A stretch of 18,604 nt of DNA, taken from positions 1 to 18,604 of the forward strand of contig DIDE01000062.1 in NCBI GenBank assembly GCA_002417975.1. Direction: 5' to 3'. A model generated the notes under the pieces. The model did no database searches. It was given only the letters and a program-made list of their open reading frames with translations, and was not told where the DNA came from. A program made the translations under genes and the position numbers. This document shows, one piece after another, positions 6,708 to 14,074 of this stretch; position 1 is the first letter of the stretch; the number at the start of each line of letters is the position of its first letter. The stretch is from Eggerthellaceae bacterium UBA5808 (GTDB lineage: Bacteria > Actinomycetota > Coriobacteriia > Coriobacteriales > Eggerthellaceae).

Positions 6708-8357
6708 CTAATGCACTAGAGAAATAACAAGCTGCCATTCTGTGGCTAATAGACAAATCGTAAGAAGACTAAGGATTACTGCGTTGTAGCGCGTTATTCC
6801 AAAACGCTTTCTTGGTATTCCAAATTTTGGTGTACTTAAAAAAACGAGGAATAGAAACAGCAGAGGAATCAGATAGCGAGGCTGGCACCCCTCTATTGTA
6901 GGGGCGCCGACAGCTGTAAATTCGACATACAAGGCAGCTTCTACAATACCAATAGTTATCAAAGAAACTATTAAAGCTATGATACGGTTCTTCCACGTGC
7001 ATAGCGCCACATCATCTTTATCTTTATCAGTAATCGTGGTCACCACAAATAAGCCAATGATAATGAACCAAATTATGAATGATGGATAGCCAATATATGC
7101 CCAAAAAGCCATGAATCCTCGCGTACCGCCCAAAGAAAGATAGCCTAACGAAAACGTAAAGAGTGTTGACATAAAGTGCATCGGCGAACTCATAATGTAC
7201 GCAACTTGAGCACTCGCATTTACCGCGCCTCCGCCACGTGTGTCACCAGCACCCAATCCACCCAGCAACATAGGTGCACAGAAGGAAACTACAAGCACGG
7301 CAATCGAAGCAAAAACAAGCAACCGATATATATACAGATTTTTCTTTGAAGCAAATTTCTGTTTAGGCAAAAGAAGGCAAAGCAGAAGCAGAGGAAAGTA
7401 CACCGCCTTTGGAGCAAAGGCGAGTACAAACGCGCCGAGCATGAGGACAACGCTTTTCCATGAAATAGTCTGTTCTTGATGTTGGAATTCGCCAACAAGC
7501 GTTGCCCCTGCATAGAGGACAAACGCATTAATCCAATAATCATAGCTATAATTTGCCGCAAGAAATACAGCGGTCGGCAGCATAGCAATAACCGCATAGA
7601 GCATCTTTCCTGATCGCAGCTTTTTCATACCTGCAAAGCACACCAAGGCATAGATAACCGCATAGATTAAGCGCGTTGCAACGAATTTGAACGTAAACGG
7701 CAAGCCAAGCACAGTAAGTAATAGGTAAAGTGCAGACCCAGGCAAAGAAGCAACTCGGTTGAATAAACTTGCCTTAGGAGTTGCAACCTGCGGAGTATCA
7801 ATAGAATCAAGCGCATCAAGAGATTGATTATATTCATTAAGTTCAGCGATATTGCTCCGAGTGGTCGGATCAGGAACGAGCGAATTTACCTCAGCCTGAG
7901 TAAGCTCATTCTGCATATCTGGAGTTGCGAACTCAAGCATAAACTCAAAATGCGTTGAGCAATCCCAAGACACTCTATTTGTACTAAATGAAATCGAAGT
8001 AAGACACGTGCAGCACAAAAGCATAACCAAAAATAGATTCTCGGGCTTATCCCCAAGCTGCTTTCGAAATACAAAAACTGATGCAGCCATGAATAAACAG
8101 GTAGCAAAAAAACCTAGCCTATATGGATTGCACATGATTCCTAATGAAGAAGGTCCCATAACTAGGCAACAACAAAAATCGATAATTCCGGCTATAAGGA
8201 GCGCGGCAAAAGCTGCACAAACAAGAGCACGAGCTCGATCACCAGTAGTCTCACACGAGAGAAACCCTCTCGTAAAGTGTTTGGGAGAATGGCTTTCTCT
8301 GCTCGGTTCAGACGACGCTCTATCTGCAGAAATAGATTCACGGCGCAATTCACTCAT
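6708..8357 (-). CDS. DUF2142-type polytopic membrane protein
   Basis: A 549-residue protein with a polar N-terminal tail (1-42) and about eleven to thirteen hydrophobic segments. One large polar loop (about 127-200), presumed extracytoplasmic, lies between early segments and carries SWDCSTHFEF (130-139). Near the C-terminus, EGCQPRYLIPLLF (489-501) resembles the conserved QxRY(x)xP motif of DUF2142 proteins, which look like GT-C membrane glycosyltransferases and occur in cell-surface polysaccharide loci. The early Asp/His pair (D132, H136) may correspond to the family's catalytic-type loop, but this is inference. No glycan genes are adjacent. It is a single gene converging on a shared terminator. 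I saw no good ribosome binding site before the ATG at 8357, so the start, and perhaps the tail, are uncertain. The substrate is unknown. Confidence 0.75.
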   Translation of the reverse strand: MSELRRESISADRASSEPSRESHSPKHFTRGFLSCETTGDRARALVCAAFAALLIAGIIDFCCCLVMGPSSLGIMCNPYRLGFFATCLFMAASVFVFRKQLGDKPENLFLVMLLCCTCLTSISFSTNRVSWDCSTHFEFMLEFATPDMQNELTQAEVNSLVPDPTTRSNIAELNEYNQSLDALDSIDTPQVATPKASLFNRVASLPGSALYLLLTVLGLPFTFKFVATRLIYAVIYALVCFAGMKKLRSGKMLYAVIAMLPTAVFLAANYSYDYWINAFVLYAGATLVGEFQHQEQTISWKSVVLMLGAFVLAFAPKAVYFPLLLLCLLLPKQKFASKKNLYIYRLLVFASIAVLVVSFCAPMLLGGLGAGDTRGGGAVNASAQVAYIMSSPMHFMSTLFTFSLGYLSLGGTRGFMAFWAYIGYPSFIIWFIIIGLFVVTTITDKDKDDVALCTWKNRIIALIVSLITIGIVEAALYVEFTAVGAPTIEGCQPRYLIPLLFLFLVFLSTPKFGIPRKRFGITRYNAVILSLLTICLLATEWQLVISLVH

Positions 8358-8676
8358 ATTGTATTAACACACAACCCTTTATCGCTTGGAGCATCCCATT
8401 GGCTACAAAATAATTACCCTGACTGCCTTCGATACTCGCACTAGTAAGATACCGTAACCATATTTGAACATTAACGGTAGGCATTATAACGCTTTTATAT
8501 ATACGACTGACATATGACCTTCCCCTGTATACCGATATATATCTTATGTTATCGATTTAAGTAGAGCAACGATAGGTCAACATTTTCCATCCAGACTGTA
8601 TGCACAATAGCCCTTTCCGTACTACGGTATACTCCTTCGCGTATAATGGAGTGTACCTAACGGAAAGGATCAAAGC
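8358..8676. other. Regulatory gap between the DUF2142 gene and acpP
   Basis: No convincing gene lies in these 319 bases. They hold the start region of the minus-strand DUF2142 gene, an upstream promoter candidate for acpP (TTGAAC at 8464-8469, TATAAC at 8485-8490, a short 15-base spacer) and several inverted repeats. These include a 6-bp pair, TACCGT at 8450-8455 with ACGGTA at 8474-8479, and the nested repeat at 8612-8668 described separately. Confidence 0.6.
8612..8668 (+). promoter_or_regulatory. Nested inverted repeats overlapping the acpP promoter and Shine-Dalgarno site
   Basis: The outer arms CCTTTCCGT (8612-8620) and ACGGAAAGG (8660-8668) are perfectly complementary over 9 bases, and the right arm contains the acpP ribosome binding site. 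The inner arms GTATACTCC (8627-8635) and GGAGTGTAC (8648-8656) pair with one G-T wobble and enclose TATAAT (8642-8647), a perfect -10 hexamer. A third palindrome, CCGTA-C-TACGG, spans 8617-8627. If transcribed from further upstream, the RNA would fold and bury the ribosome binding site. If transcription starts at the inner TATAAT, the repeats could instead be DNA operators. Sequence alone cannot choose between these. Confidence 0.55.
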
Positions 8677-8901
8677 ATGACAACCATGGACACCATCAAG
8701 GACGTTCTCCACGACAACCTCAGCATCGACCCCGACACTGTCAATGAGGATTCCACGTTTGCGTCCCTCAATATCGATTCACTCGACCTGGTTGAGCTCC
8801 TATGCGATCTTGAGGATCGCTGCCATACTGATCTTGGCGACCCCGAAGGTCTCACAACAGTCGGCGATCTTGTTACATACATTGAGAAACTCCAGGCATA
8901 A
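8677..8901 (+). CDS. acpP: Acyl carrier protein
   Basis: Small acidic cytosolic protein that carries growing acyl chains on a 4'-phosphopantetheine arm during fatty acid synthesis. The 74-residue length and acidic helices are typical. The attachment serine is Ser35 in NIDSLDLVEL, the standard DSL motif. The ATG at 8677 is preceded by GGAAAGG with 8 bases spacing. The gene stands alone, with no fab genes on either side, and has its own elaborate upstream region. Its codons end in C far more often than those of neighbouring genes (for example GAC, ATC and CTC in the first 30 codons), consistent with very high expression. A carrier role outside fatty acid synthesis is possible because acyl enzymes are absent nearby, but the main fatty acid carrier is the simplest reading. 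Confidence 0.93.
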   Translation: MTTMDTIKDVLHDNLSIDPDTVNEDSTFASLNIDSLDLVELLCDLEDRCHTDLGDPEGLTTVGDLVTYIEKLQA

Positions 8902-8937
8902 CAAGTAGCACATACGTATTCGAGTCAAAAAACAATG

Positions 8938-8958
8938 CCTAGGCGCATCCCGCCTGGG
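8938..8958 (+). terminator. Probable acpP terminator
   Basis: An 8-bp stem, CCTAGGCG with CGCCTGGG (one G-T wobble, loop CATCC), stands about 35 bases past the acpP stop. A T-rich stretch ending in TTTTT follows 18 bases later, further than in a textbook terminator. Confidence 0.5.
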
Positions 8959-9041
8959 TAGATCTATATATCGTCGTTTTTAACCACCGCATTCGGTCAA
9001 GCTGCGTGACGTATCCGCAGCACACTCACAAGGAGCTTCAA

Positions 9042-9533
9042 ATGAAAGACCTGCCTCAGCAGCGCCTAAATCCAAAGGTTAAAAATGTTTGGAGGCTCAA
9101 TGATGGCGGATGGATCACTATAGTGTTCCTTGCCGTCTTTGTATCTTTATCCCTTATCTCTTCCGATCCGGCATCAGGATTGAACGCAACATTTCCCTTG
9201 CAATGCTCCGTCGTCATATACATTCTGCTAATGATTATTTGGGTCGTTATCCTTCCACCCATTCGCTTTGCACGGTGGCACTATGAACTTAACGAAGACT
9301 TTCTTGATATCGAAAAAGGGATCATATGGCACGAACGAAGCGTTATTCCCTTTATTCGCGTTCAGAATACCGATACACGTCAGGGACCACTACTCCGTTT
9401 ATTCAACCTTATGAGCGTAACGGTTTCGACAGCCGCTGGACGTCATGAGATTCCCGGGTTGGACATTGCCACCGCAGAAGCACTCCGCGATAAAGCCGCG
9501 GAGCTTGCACGCCTTGCTCGCGAAGATGTTTAG
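9042..9533 (+). CDS. Membrane protein with bacterial PH domain (YdbS type)
   Basis: A 163-residue protein with two membrane segments (about 24-40 and 55-73) followed by one bacterial PH-like domain of the DUF304/bPH_2 kind (about 79-155). The domain contains the typical YELNEDFLDIEKGIIWHERS start and the IPFIRVQNTDTRQGPLLRLF segment. The start at ATG 9042 is chosen because AAGGAG lies 7 bases upstream; an upstream GTG at 9006 lacks such support. Its stop is 17 bases before the larger PH-domain gene. In Bacillus and other Gram-positives the same small/large pair (YdbS/YdbT) occurs side by side and is thought to form a membrane complex. In B. subtilis it has been linked to resistance to certain bacteriocins. 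The role in this organism is unknown. Confidence 0.85.
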   Translation: MKDLPQQRLNPKVKNVWRLNDGGWITIVFLAVFVSLSLISSDPASGLNATFPLQCSVVIYILLMIIWVVILPPIRFARWHYELNEDFLDIEKGIIWHERSVIPFIRVQNTDTRQGPLLRLFNLMSVTVSTAAGRHEIPGLDIATAEALRDKAAELARLAREDV

Positions 9534-9550
9534 GGAGGGGCACATCCATA

Positions 9551-11374
9551 ATGGATAATCGAACACAGCCACCCCTTTCGCCTCGGAGTCAGCCAAGCGC
9601 AAATGAGCCCATTGTCAACGGACAGCGTTATAAGGTACATCACAGTTATATATGGCTCGGATCATTGTCTGCAGCCATTCCAACACTATTTGTTATCGTT
9701 ATCACAATACTTGGCAACAAAACAATACTTGATTACGCAAGCAATAGCATTATGGGCTGGTCACCTGCGCTTTCAATCGTTCTGGTCTGCATAGGTATTA
9801 TCGCGTTGCTCATCGTCAGTTGCGTACTCTCCTACTACTTTTTAACCTATGAATTTACCGACCGCGAATTTAGTGTTTACTCGGGCGTCATCACAAAAAA
9901 GCATGTGCATGTTCCCTACCAACGTGTACAGTCAGTTAATCTTAACGCGAAAGTTCTTCAACGCATTTTTGGTGTATGCACCGTTTCAATCGATACGGCT
10001 GGTGGCTCATCCAACAAGGCAATCGTTGTACCATATGTAACAAATTCCGTTGCCGAACAGCTCCGCTCAGAATTATTTGCTCGCAAACAATACGTGCTCG
10101 CGCACGACGAAAAGACACAGACGGCAGCAGCTCGTACTTCAAGCCAATCATCATCCGTCGCATCATCAGGATCAGCTGTTTCTAGTACATCATCAGCATC
10201 TGACGCATCGCTGCAGCCTAATGTGCTCGATAACGCAACCGATGATCTACGGACCCTCCGTGGTGTATTCGGCGGTCGCGCGTCCGATTCGGGATCCGTC
10301 ACTTATGAATATGGACTTTCGAATAAAGAGTTGCTCTTTACGGGAATTTCCAACGAGAAATCAGGATGGGTCGGTTTCCTTATAGGTCTTGGATCCTTAT
10401 GCTCTTTTATTGCCCCGTTACTTGATATCTTCTCTGTGAAGATCGACACGCTTATTAATCCTCGTAGCATCCTTTTGCCCGCAATTGGCGGCATTATCGC
10501 ATTTATCATCATCGGTTGGATATTTGGGATCATCTATACCTTTATTCAATTTGGAGGATTCCGCGCACGTCGTCGTGATGACCGCATCGAAGTCGAGCGT
10601 GGTTTACTGCAACGTCAGTTCAGCGGTATAGATATAGATCGTGTCCAGTCAGTCATTATTAAGCAAGGATTCATTCGCCGTTGCATCGGCTATTGTCAGC
10701 TTTCACTCGGTAAAATCGATGCAGCAACGGAAAACTCTGGTCAAAATAAAAATGGACAGGTAAGCCAAGGTGGGCTGATCATACATCCCTTTGTAAAAAT
10801 CGATCGTGTGCCAGAACTCATTCATCAGTTAATCCCTGAATATAACGATATTCCAGAGCCTCAAGCAACGATGCCTAAAGTGGCGCTCCGACGCGCACTT
10901 TTACGTCGTTGCATTTGGCAGAACCTGTGGCTCTGGATAGCCATTGCTGTTGCTGGCACCGAAGCATGCTTATTCCAGTTCATGCCCGCTGTAGGAAGCA
11001 GCGTCCTCGGCCAGAACACGGCATCGCTGTTGCAGACTTCAGACCTTATTTGCTATATCATCTGCGCCATCGGCACGCTCTGGCGCGGCATCAGCGCCGT
11101 ACTGTGGGCACGTCATTCGGGATTTACTTATAACCGATCATTCATGACAATTCACAACGATGGTCTCTCTGTACATATCGTTTGTTTCCCTCACCGAAAG
11201 ATCCAGTTTGGATATACGCGCACAAATCCATTCCAAGCGCATGCCAATGTCACTACGATCAACGCTGTTACTGCTTCAGGCGTTGGAGGTACGCGGACAA
11301 AGCTGATCGACGCAACAACGGCTGACAAAGGACGCACGTGGCTCGATTGGGTTGCTCCGTCTCACGCCAACTAG
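9551..11374 (+). CDS. Large membrane protein with three bacterial PH domains (YdbT type)
   Basis: A 607-residue partner of the preceding gene. The order is a polar tail (1-32), two membrane segments (about 34-55 and 73-97) and a first bPH_2 domain (about 98-180, with VPYQRVQSVN). A Ser/Ala-rich linker (about 190-225) follows, then two membrane segments (about 272-293 and 308-333) and a second PH domain (about 338-425, with IDIDRVQSVIIKQGFIRR). The last part has two further segments (about 455-478 and 495-518) and a third domain (about 520-590, with FPHRKIQFGYTRTNPFQ). The repeated RVQSV motif in domains 1 and 2 shows internal duplication. GGAGGGG precedes the ATG by about 11 bases. A function in the envelope is likely; the ligand is unknown. 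The linker is low-complexity and probably disordered. Confidence 0.88.
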   Translation: MDNRTQPPLSPRSQPSANEPIVNGQRYKVHHSYIWLGSLSAAIPTLFVIVITILGNKTILDYASNSIMGWSPALSIVLVCIGIIALLIVSCVLSYYFLTYEFTDREFSVYSGVITKKHVHVPYQRVQSVNLNAKVLQRIFGVCTVSIDTAGGSSNKAIVVPYVTNSVAEQLRSELFARKQYVLAHDEKTQTAAARTSSQSSSVASSGSAVSSTSSASDASLQPNVLDNATDDLRTLRGVFGGRASDSGSVTYEYGLSNKELLFTGISNEKSGWVGFLIGLGSLCSFIAPLLDIFSVKIDTLINPRSILLPAIGGIIAFIIIGWIFGIIYTFIQFGGFRARRRDDRIEVERGLLQRQFSGIDIDRVQSVIIKQGFIRRCIGYCQLSLGKIDAATENSGQNKNGQVSQGGLIIHPFVKIDRVPELIHQLIPEYNDIPEPQATMPKVALRRALLRRCIWQNLWLWIAIAVAGTEACLFQFMPAVGSSVLGQNTASLLQTSDLICYIICAIGTLWRGISAVLWARHSGFTYNRSFMTIHNDGLSVHIVCFPHRKIQFGYTRTNPFQAHANVTTINAVTASGVGGTRTKLIDATTADKGRTWLDWVAPSHAN

Positions 11375-11383
11375 CAGGTATAT

Positions 11384-12118
11384 ATGGCAAACGCATCAGA
11401 GCATACACAGCATCGTCCATTATCGGTTGAATCAATACGTACCGATCTAGAAGCGCTCTCTGATGCGTCGTATCGTTCATTTCAGATGGCTCTCATGCCC
11501 ACCGTGGATCCAAACCGCGTACTGGGCGTGAGAGTCCCTGTGCTTCGCTCATATGCGCAGACATTGAAGCACAATCGCCCACGTATTACATCGTTTTTAG
11601 AACAGCTTCCTCATAGCTCCTATGACGAAGACAATTTACATGCTCTTTTAATCGGTGCAGATACCACCGATATGGATGCAACGTGCAAAGAACTCGATAT
11701 ATTTTTGCCATACGTTGATAATTGGGCAACGTGCGACATGATTAAGCCACCTTTGTTTGCCCGGAATAAAAACGAGATTCATCCGTATGCATACCAGTGG
11801 ATGCAGGCAAATCCAAAAACATCAACGTATACCGTACGCTATGGCATCAATTGTCTACGAACATATCTGCTCGACGACTTATTTACGACTAAACTTCTCG
11901 ATGAAGTTGCACATATTTCGTCTGGGACCTATTACGTTGACATGGCGCGCGCATGGTTCTTTGCCGAAGCCCTAACCAGGCAGTATGACGCAACTCTTCC
12001 CCTTTTTACCACTCCACATATGGATGCATGGACACATAATAAAGCGCTGCAAAAAGCGCGAGAAAGTCGACGCATTCCTGCTAATCAAAAAGGCTTTCTT
12101 AATTCACTCAAGATTTAA
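11384..12118 (+). CDS. AlkD-like DNA alkylation repair protein
   Basis: HEAT-like-repeat DNA glycosylase family (PF08713) that removes alkylated purines by a non-base-flipping mechanism. The 244-residue protein has family landmarks GVRVPVLR (48-55), DNWATCD (112-118), RYGINCL (152-158), YYVDMARAWFFAEA (183-196) and the C-terminal NKALQKARESRRI (219-231). Trp114, Asp118 and Trp191 match the Trp, Asp and Trp that I recall as active-site residues of Bacillus AlkD, so activity is plausible. The ATG lies 9 bases after the stop of the PH-domain gene, with AGG upstream. It is probably the last gene of that operon and ends before a strong hairpin. Its link to membrane PH proteins has no obvious functional logic. 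Confidence 0.88.
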   Translation: MANASEHTQHRPLSVESIRTDLEALSDASYRSFQMALMPTVDPNRVLGVRVPVLRSYAQTLKHNRPRITSFLEQLPHSSYDEDNLHALLIGADTTDMDATCKELDIFLPYVDNWATCDMIKPPLFARNKNEIHPYAYQWMQANPKTSTYTVRYGINCLRTYLLDDLFTTKLLDEVAHISSGTYYVDMARAWFFAEALTRQYDATLPLFTTPHMDAWTHNKALQKARESRRIPANQKGFLNSLKI

Positions 12119-12221
12119 AACGCTCAAAATCAAAAAGTAACCGCAAGATAGCAAAAGTTGCATGCTATCACGAATAATACGTCTACCGCGAACGCTGCAT
12201 CTTGTCAAAAAGAGCAAACGA

Positions 12222-12258
12222 AAGATCCCCCGGTCCATCATCTGAACCGGGGGATCTT
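12222..12258. terminator. Convergent terminator between alkD-like gene and aspS
   Basis: A perfect 13-bp stem (AAGATCCCCCGGT at 12222-12234 and ACCGGGGGATCTT at 12246-12258, 11-base loop) lies between the two converging genes. On the minus strand it is followed by CTTTCG and TTTGCTCTTTTT, a good T-rich tail for aspS. The plus-strand tail is weaker. Confidence 0.8.
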
Positions 12259-12305
12259 ATCATCATTGAGCGTTGCTAATGAGCTTAATGAAATTCAATC
12301 GCAAG

Positions 12306-14072
12306 CTAGAGCGTGCGTAACGAAACTTCTTTGAGCTGACGCCCCGTTACCGTATTTGGAGCACCCGTCATTGGATCACTTGCACTGCTCGTCTTAGGGA
12401 ATGCGATTACGTCACGAATGGAATCCTTGCCCGCAAGCAACATGATCAAACGGTCGAGGCCCAAAGCGATACCACCATGAGGTGGCGCACCAAGCTCGAG
12501 CGCGTGGATGAGATGACCAAACTTTTGCTCAATCTGCTCGTCATCTAAACCAACGCGATGCAAAATACGTTTTTGCAGATCAACCGTATGCACACGAATC
12601 GTTCCGCCGCCTGCTTCAAAACCATCCATAACCAAGTCGTATGAGTAGCTGCCACACGACAGAGGATCCGTTTCGATCTTGTCCCAATCCTCTTCAGGGA
12701 TCATCGTAAACGGATGATGTTCAGCCGCATACTTCTTTTCATCTTTGTCGTAGCGGAACATCGGGAAGTTCACAACCCACAACAGTGCATGGCCCTTGCG
12801 CTCAATACCAAGTGCATCGGCCATATGCAAACGAAGTGCTGCAAGTACTGCATTTGCAGTCTCAAACGTATCAGCAGCAAAGAGAAGCAGGTCCCCCGGC
12901 TCAACGTTCATAGCCTTTTTGATTGCTGCAAATTCTTCGTCAGAGAAGAACTTGATAATAGGACTCTTCTCTTTTCCGTCAGACGTAAAGGCAATCCACG
13001 CCATACCCTTTGCGCCATTGTCGGCAGCAATATTTGCCAACTTCTCGATCTCGCCACGGCTCCAGTCGCCAGCACCCTTAGCATTAATAGCCTTAACAAT
13101 GCCGCCCTTTTGAGCAACGCTTGAGAATACCTTGAATCCACAATCCTTAACGATGTCAGTCAGATTGACAAGTTCCATGCCAAAACGAACATCAGGACGG
13201 TCGCAACCAAAACGATCCATTGCATCTTTCCACTGCATACGCTGCAGAGGGAACTCATGCTTAACGCCAACAGCAGCGAGCACATCCGACATGACGCCTT
13301 CCATCATGTCCATAACGTCTTCGCCCTGAACGAAACTCATCTCGATGTCGACCTGAGTAAATTCAGGCTGACGATCGGCACGCAAGTCCTCATCACGGAA
13401 GCAGCGTGCAATCTGCATGTACCGATCGAATCCAGAGAGCATAAGAATCTGTTTATATAACTGTGGGGATTGTGGTAATGCGTAAAATTTGCCTTTATGT
13501 AAACGGCTGGGTACCAGATAATCACGGGCACCCTCTGGTGTACTCTTGATTAAATCCGGGGTTTCAATCTCAATAAAACCGTTACGATCGTAAAAGTCAT
13601 GTGCGGCTTTTACAATGCGATGGCGCATAAGTAAATTATATTGCATCTCAGGGCGACGTAAGTCCAGATACCGATAATGAAAGAGCATCTCTTCACGCAC
13701 AGAAGCTGCATCGGCTACTTCGAATGGAGGAGTATCGGCGCGTGCCAAAATACGTAAATCTGTTACGGCCAATTCAATATGGCCGGTCGGCAGTTTTTTA
13801 TTAACGGTTTGACGTAAGCGCAAAATACCCTTTGCCGCCAAAACGAATTCGCTGCGTATAGATTGTGCCTTTTTCATCATTTCATGAGGAGTTGCGTCGT
13901 CGAATGCCAGCTGGATGATTCCACTGCGGTCACGCAAATCAATGAAAAGTAAAGAGCCCAGATCACGTCGTTTGGCTGCCCAACCACAGACCACAACTTC
14001 GCGGCCTACTTGCTGCTCATTAAAATCCGCGCAATATCCGGTGCGGGTGAGCCCTTTCATGGTATCGATCAT
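12306..14072 (-). CDS. aspS: Aspartyl-tRNA synthetase (mosaic gene)
   Basis: Cytosolic class II synthetase that charges tRNA-Asp. The ATG at 14072 is preferred (AGAAGG 6-7 bases upstream, 588 residues); a TTG at 14078 overlaps the hisS stop. Residue numbers here count from that TTG. The anticodon-binding domain has CGWAAKRRDLGSLLFIDLRD (31-50). Leu40 matches E. coli rather than the His of non-discriminating enzymes, as I recall, so the enzyme is probably specific for tRNA-Asp. QSPQLYKQ (203-210), motif 2 FRDEDLRADRQPEFTQVD (227-244), a bacterial insertion domain and motif 3 GGIALGLDRL follow. Codon use changes inside the gene. Before residue ~210, 9 of 25 Leu codons are TTA and 9 of 12 Lys are AAA. 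After it, 2 of 31 Leu are TTA and most Lys are AAG. The reading frame is intact across the change. Confidence 0.95.
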   Translation of the reverse strand: MIDTMKGLTRTGYCADFNEQQVGREVVVCGWAAKRRDLGSLLFIDLRDRSGIIQLAFDDATPHEMMKKAQSIRSEFVLAAKGILRLRQTVNKKLPTGHIELAVTDLRILARADTPPFEVADAASVREEMLFHYRYLDLRRPEMQYNLLMRHRIVKAAHDFYDRNGFIEIETPDLIKSTPEGARDYLVPSRLHKGKFYALPQSPQLYKQILMLSGFDRYMQIARCFRDEDLRADRQPEFTQVDIEMSFVQGEDVMDMMEGVMSDVLAAVGVKHEFPLQRMQWKDAMDRFGCDRPDVRFGMELVNLTDIVKDCGFKVFSSVAQKGGIVKAINAKGAGDWSRGEIEKLANIAADNGAKGMAWIAFTSDGKEKSPIIKFFSDEEFAAIKKAMNVEPGDLLLFAADTFETANAVLAALRLHMADALGIERKGHALLWVVNFPMFRYDKDEKKYAAEHHPFTMIPEEDWDKIETDPLSCGSYSYDLVMDGFEAGGGTIRVHTVDLQKRILHRVGLDDEQIEQKFGHLIHALELGAPPHGGIALGLDRLIMLLAGKDSIRDVIAFPKTSSASDPMTGAPNTVTGRQLKEVSLRTL

Positions 14073-14074
14073 AT

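Noticed and set aside
8008..8367. 119-codon plus-strand frame opposite the DUF2142 gene
   Set aside because: It is a shadow of the polytopic membrane gene, with no start signal and no family resemblance.
8612..8668. A known riboswitch class upstream of acpP
   Set aside because: The element is a simple nested hairpin with no conserved aptamer core that I recognise, so it is reported only as structured DNA or RNA.
12714..13124. Plus-strand open frames of 105-136 codons opposite aspS
   Set aside because: They lie antisense to a strongly conserved synthetase, lack ribosome binding sites and show no recognisable domains.
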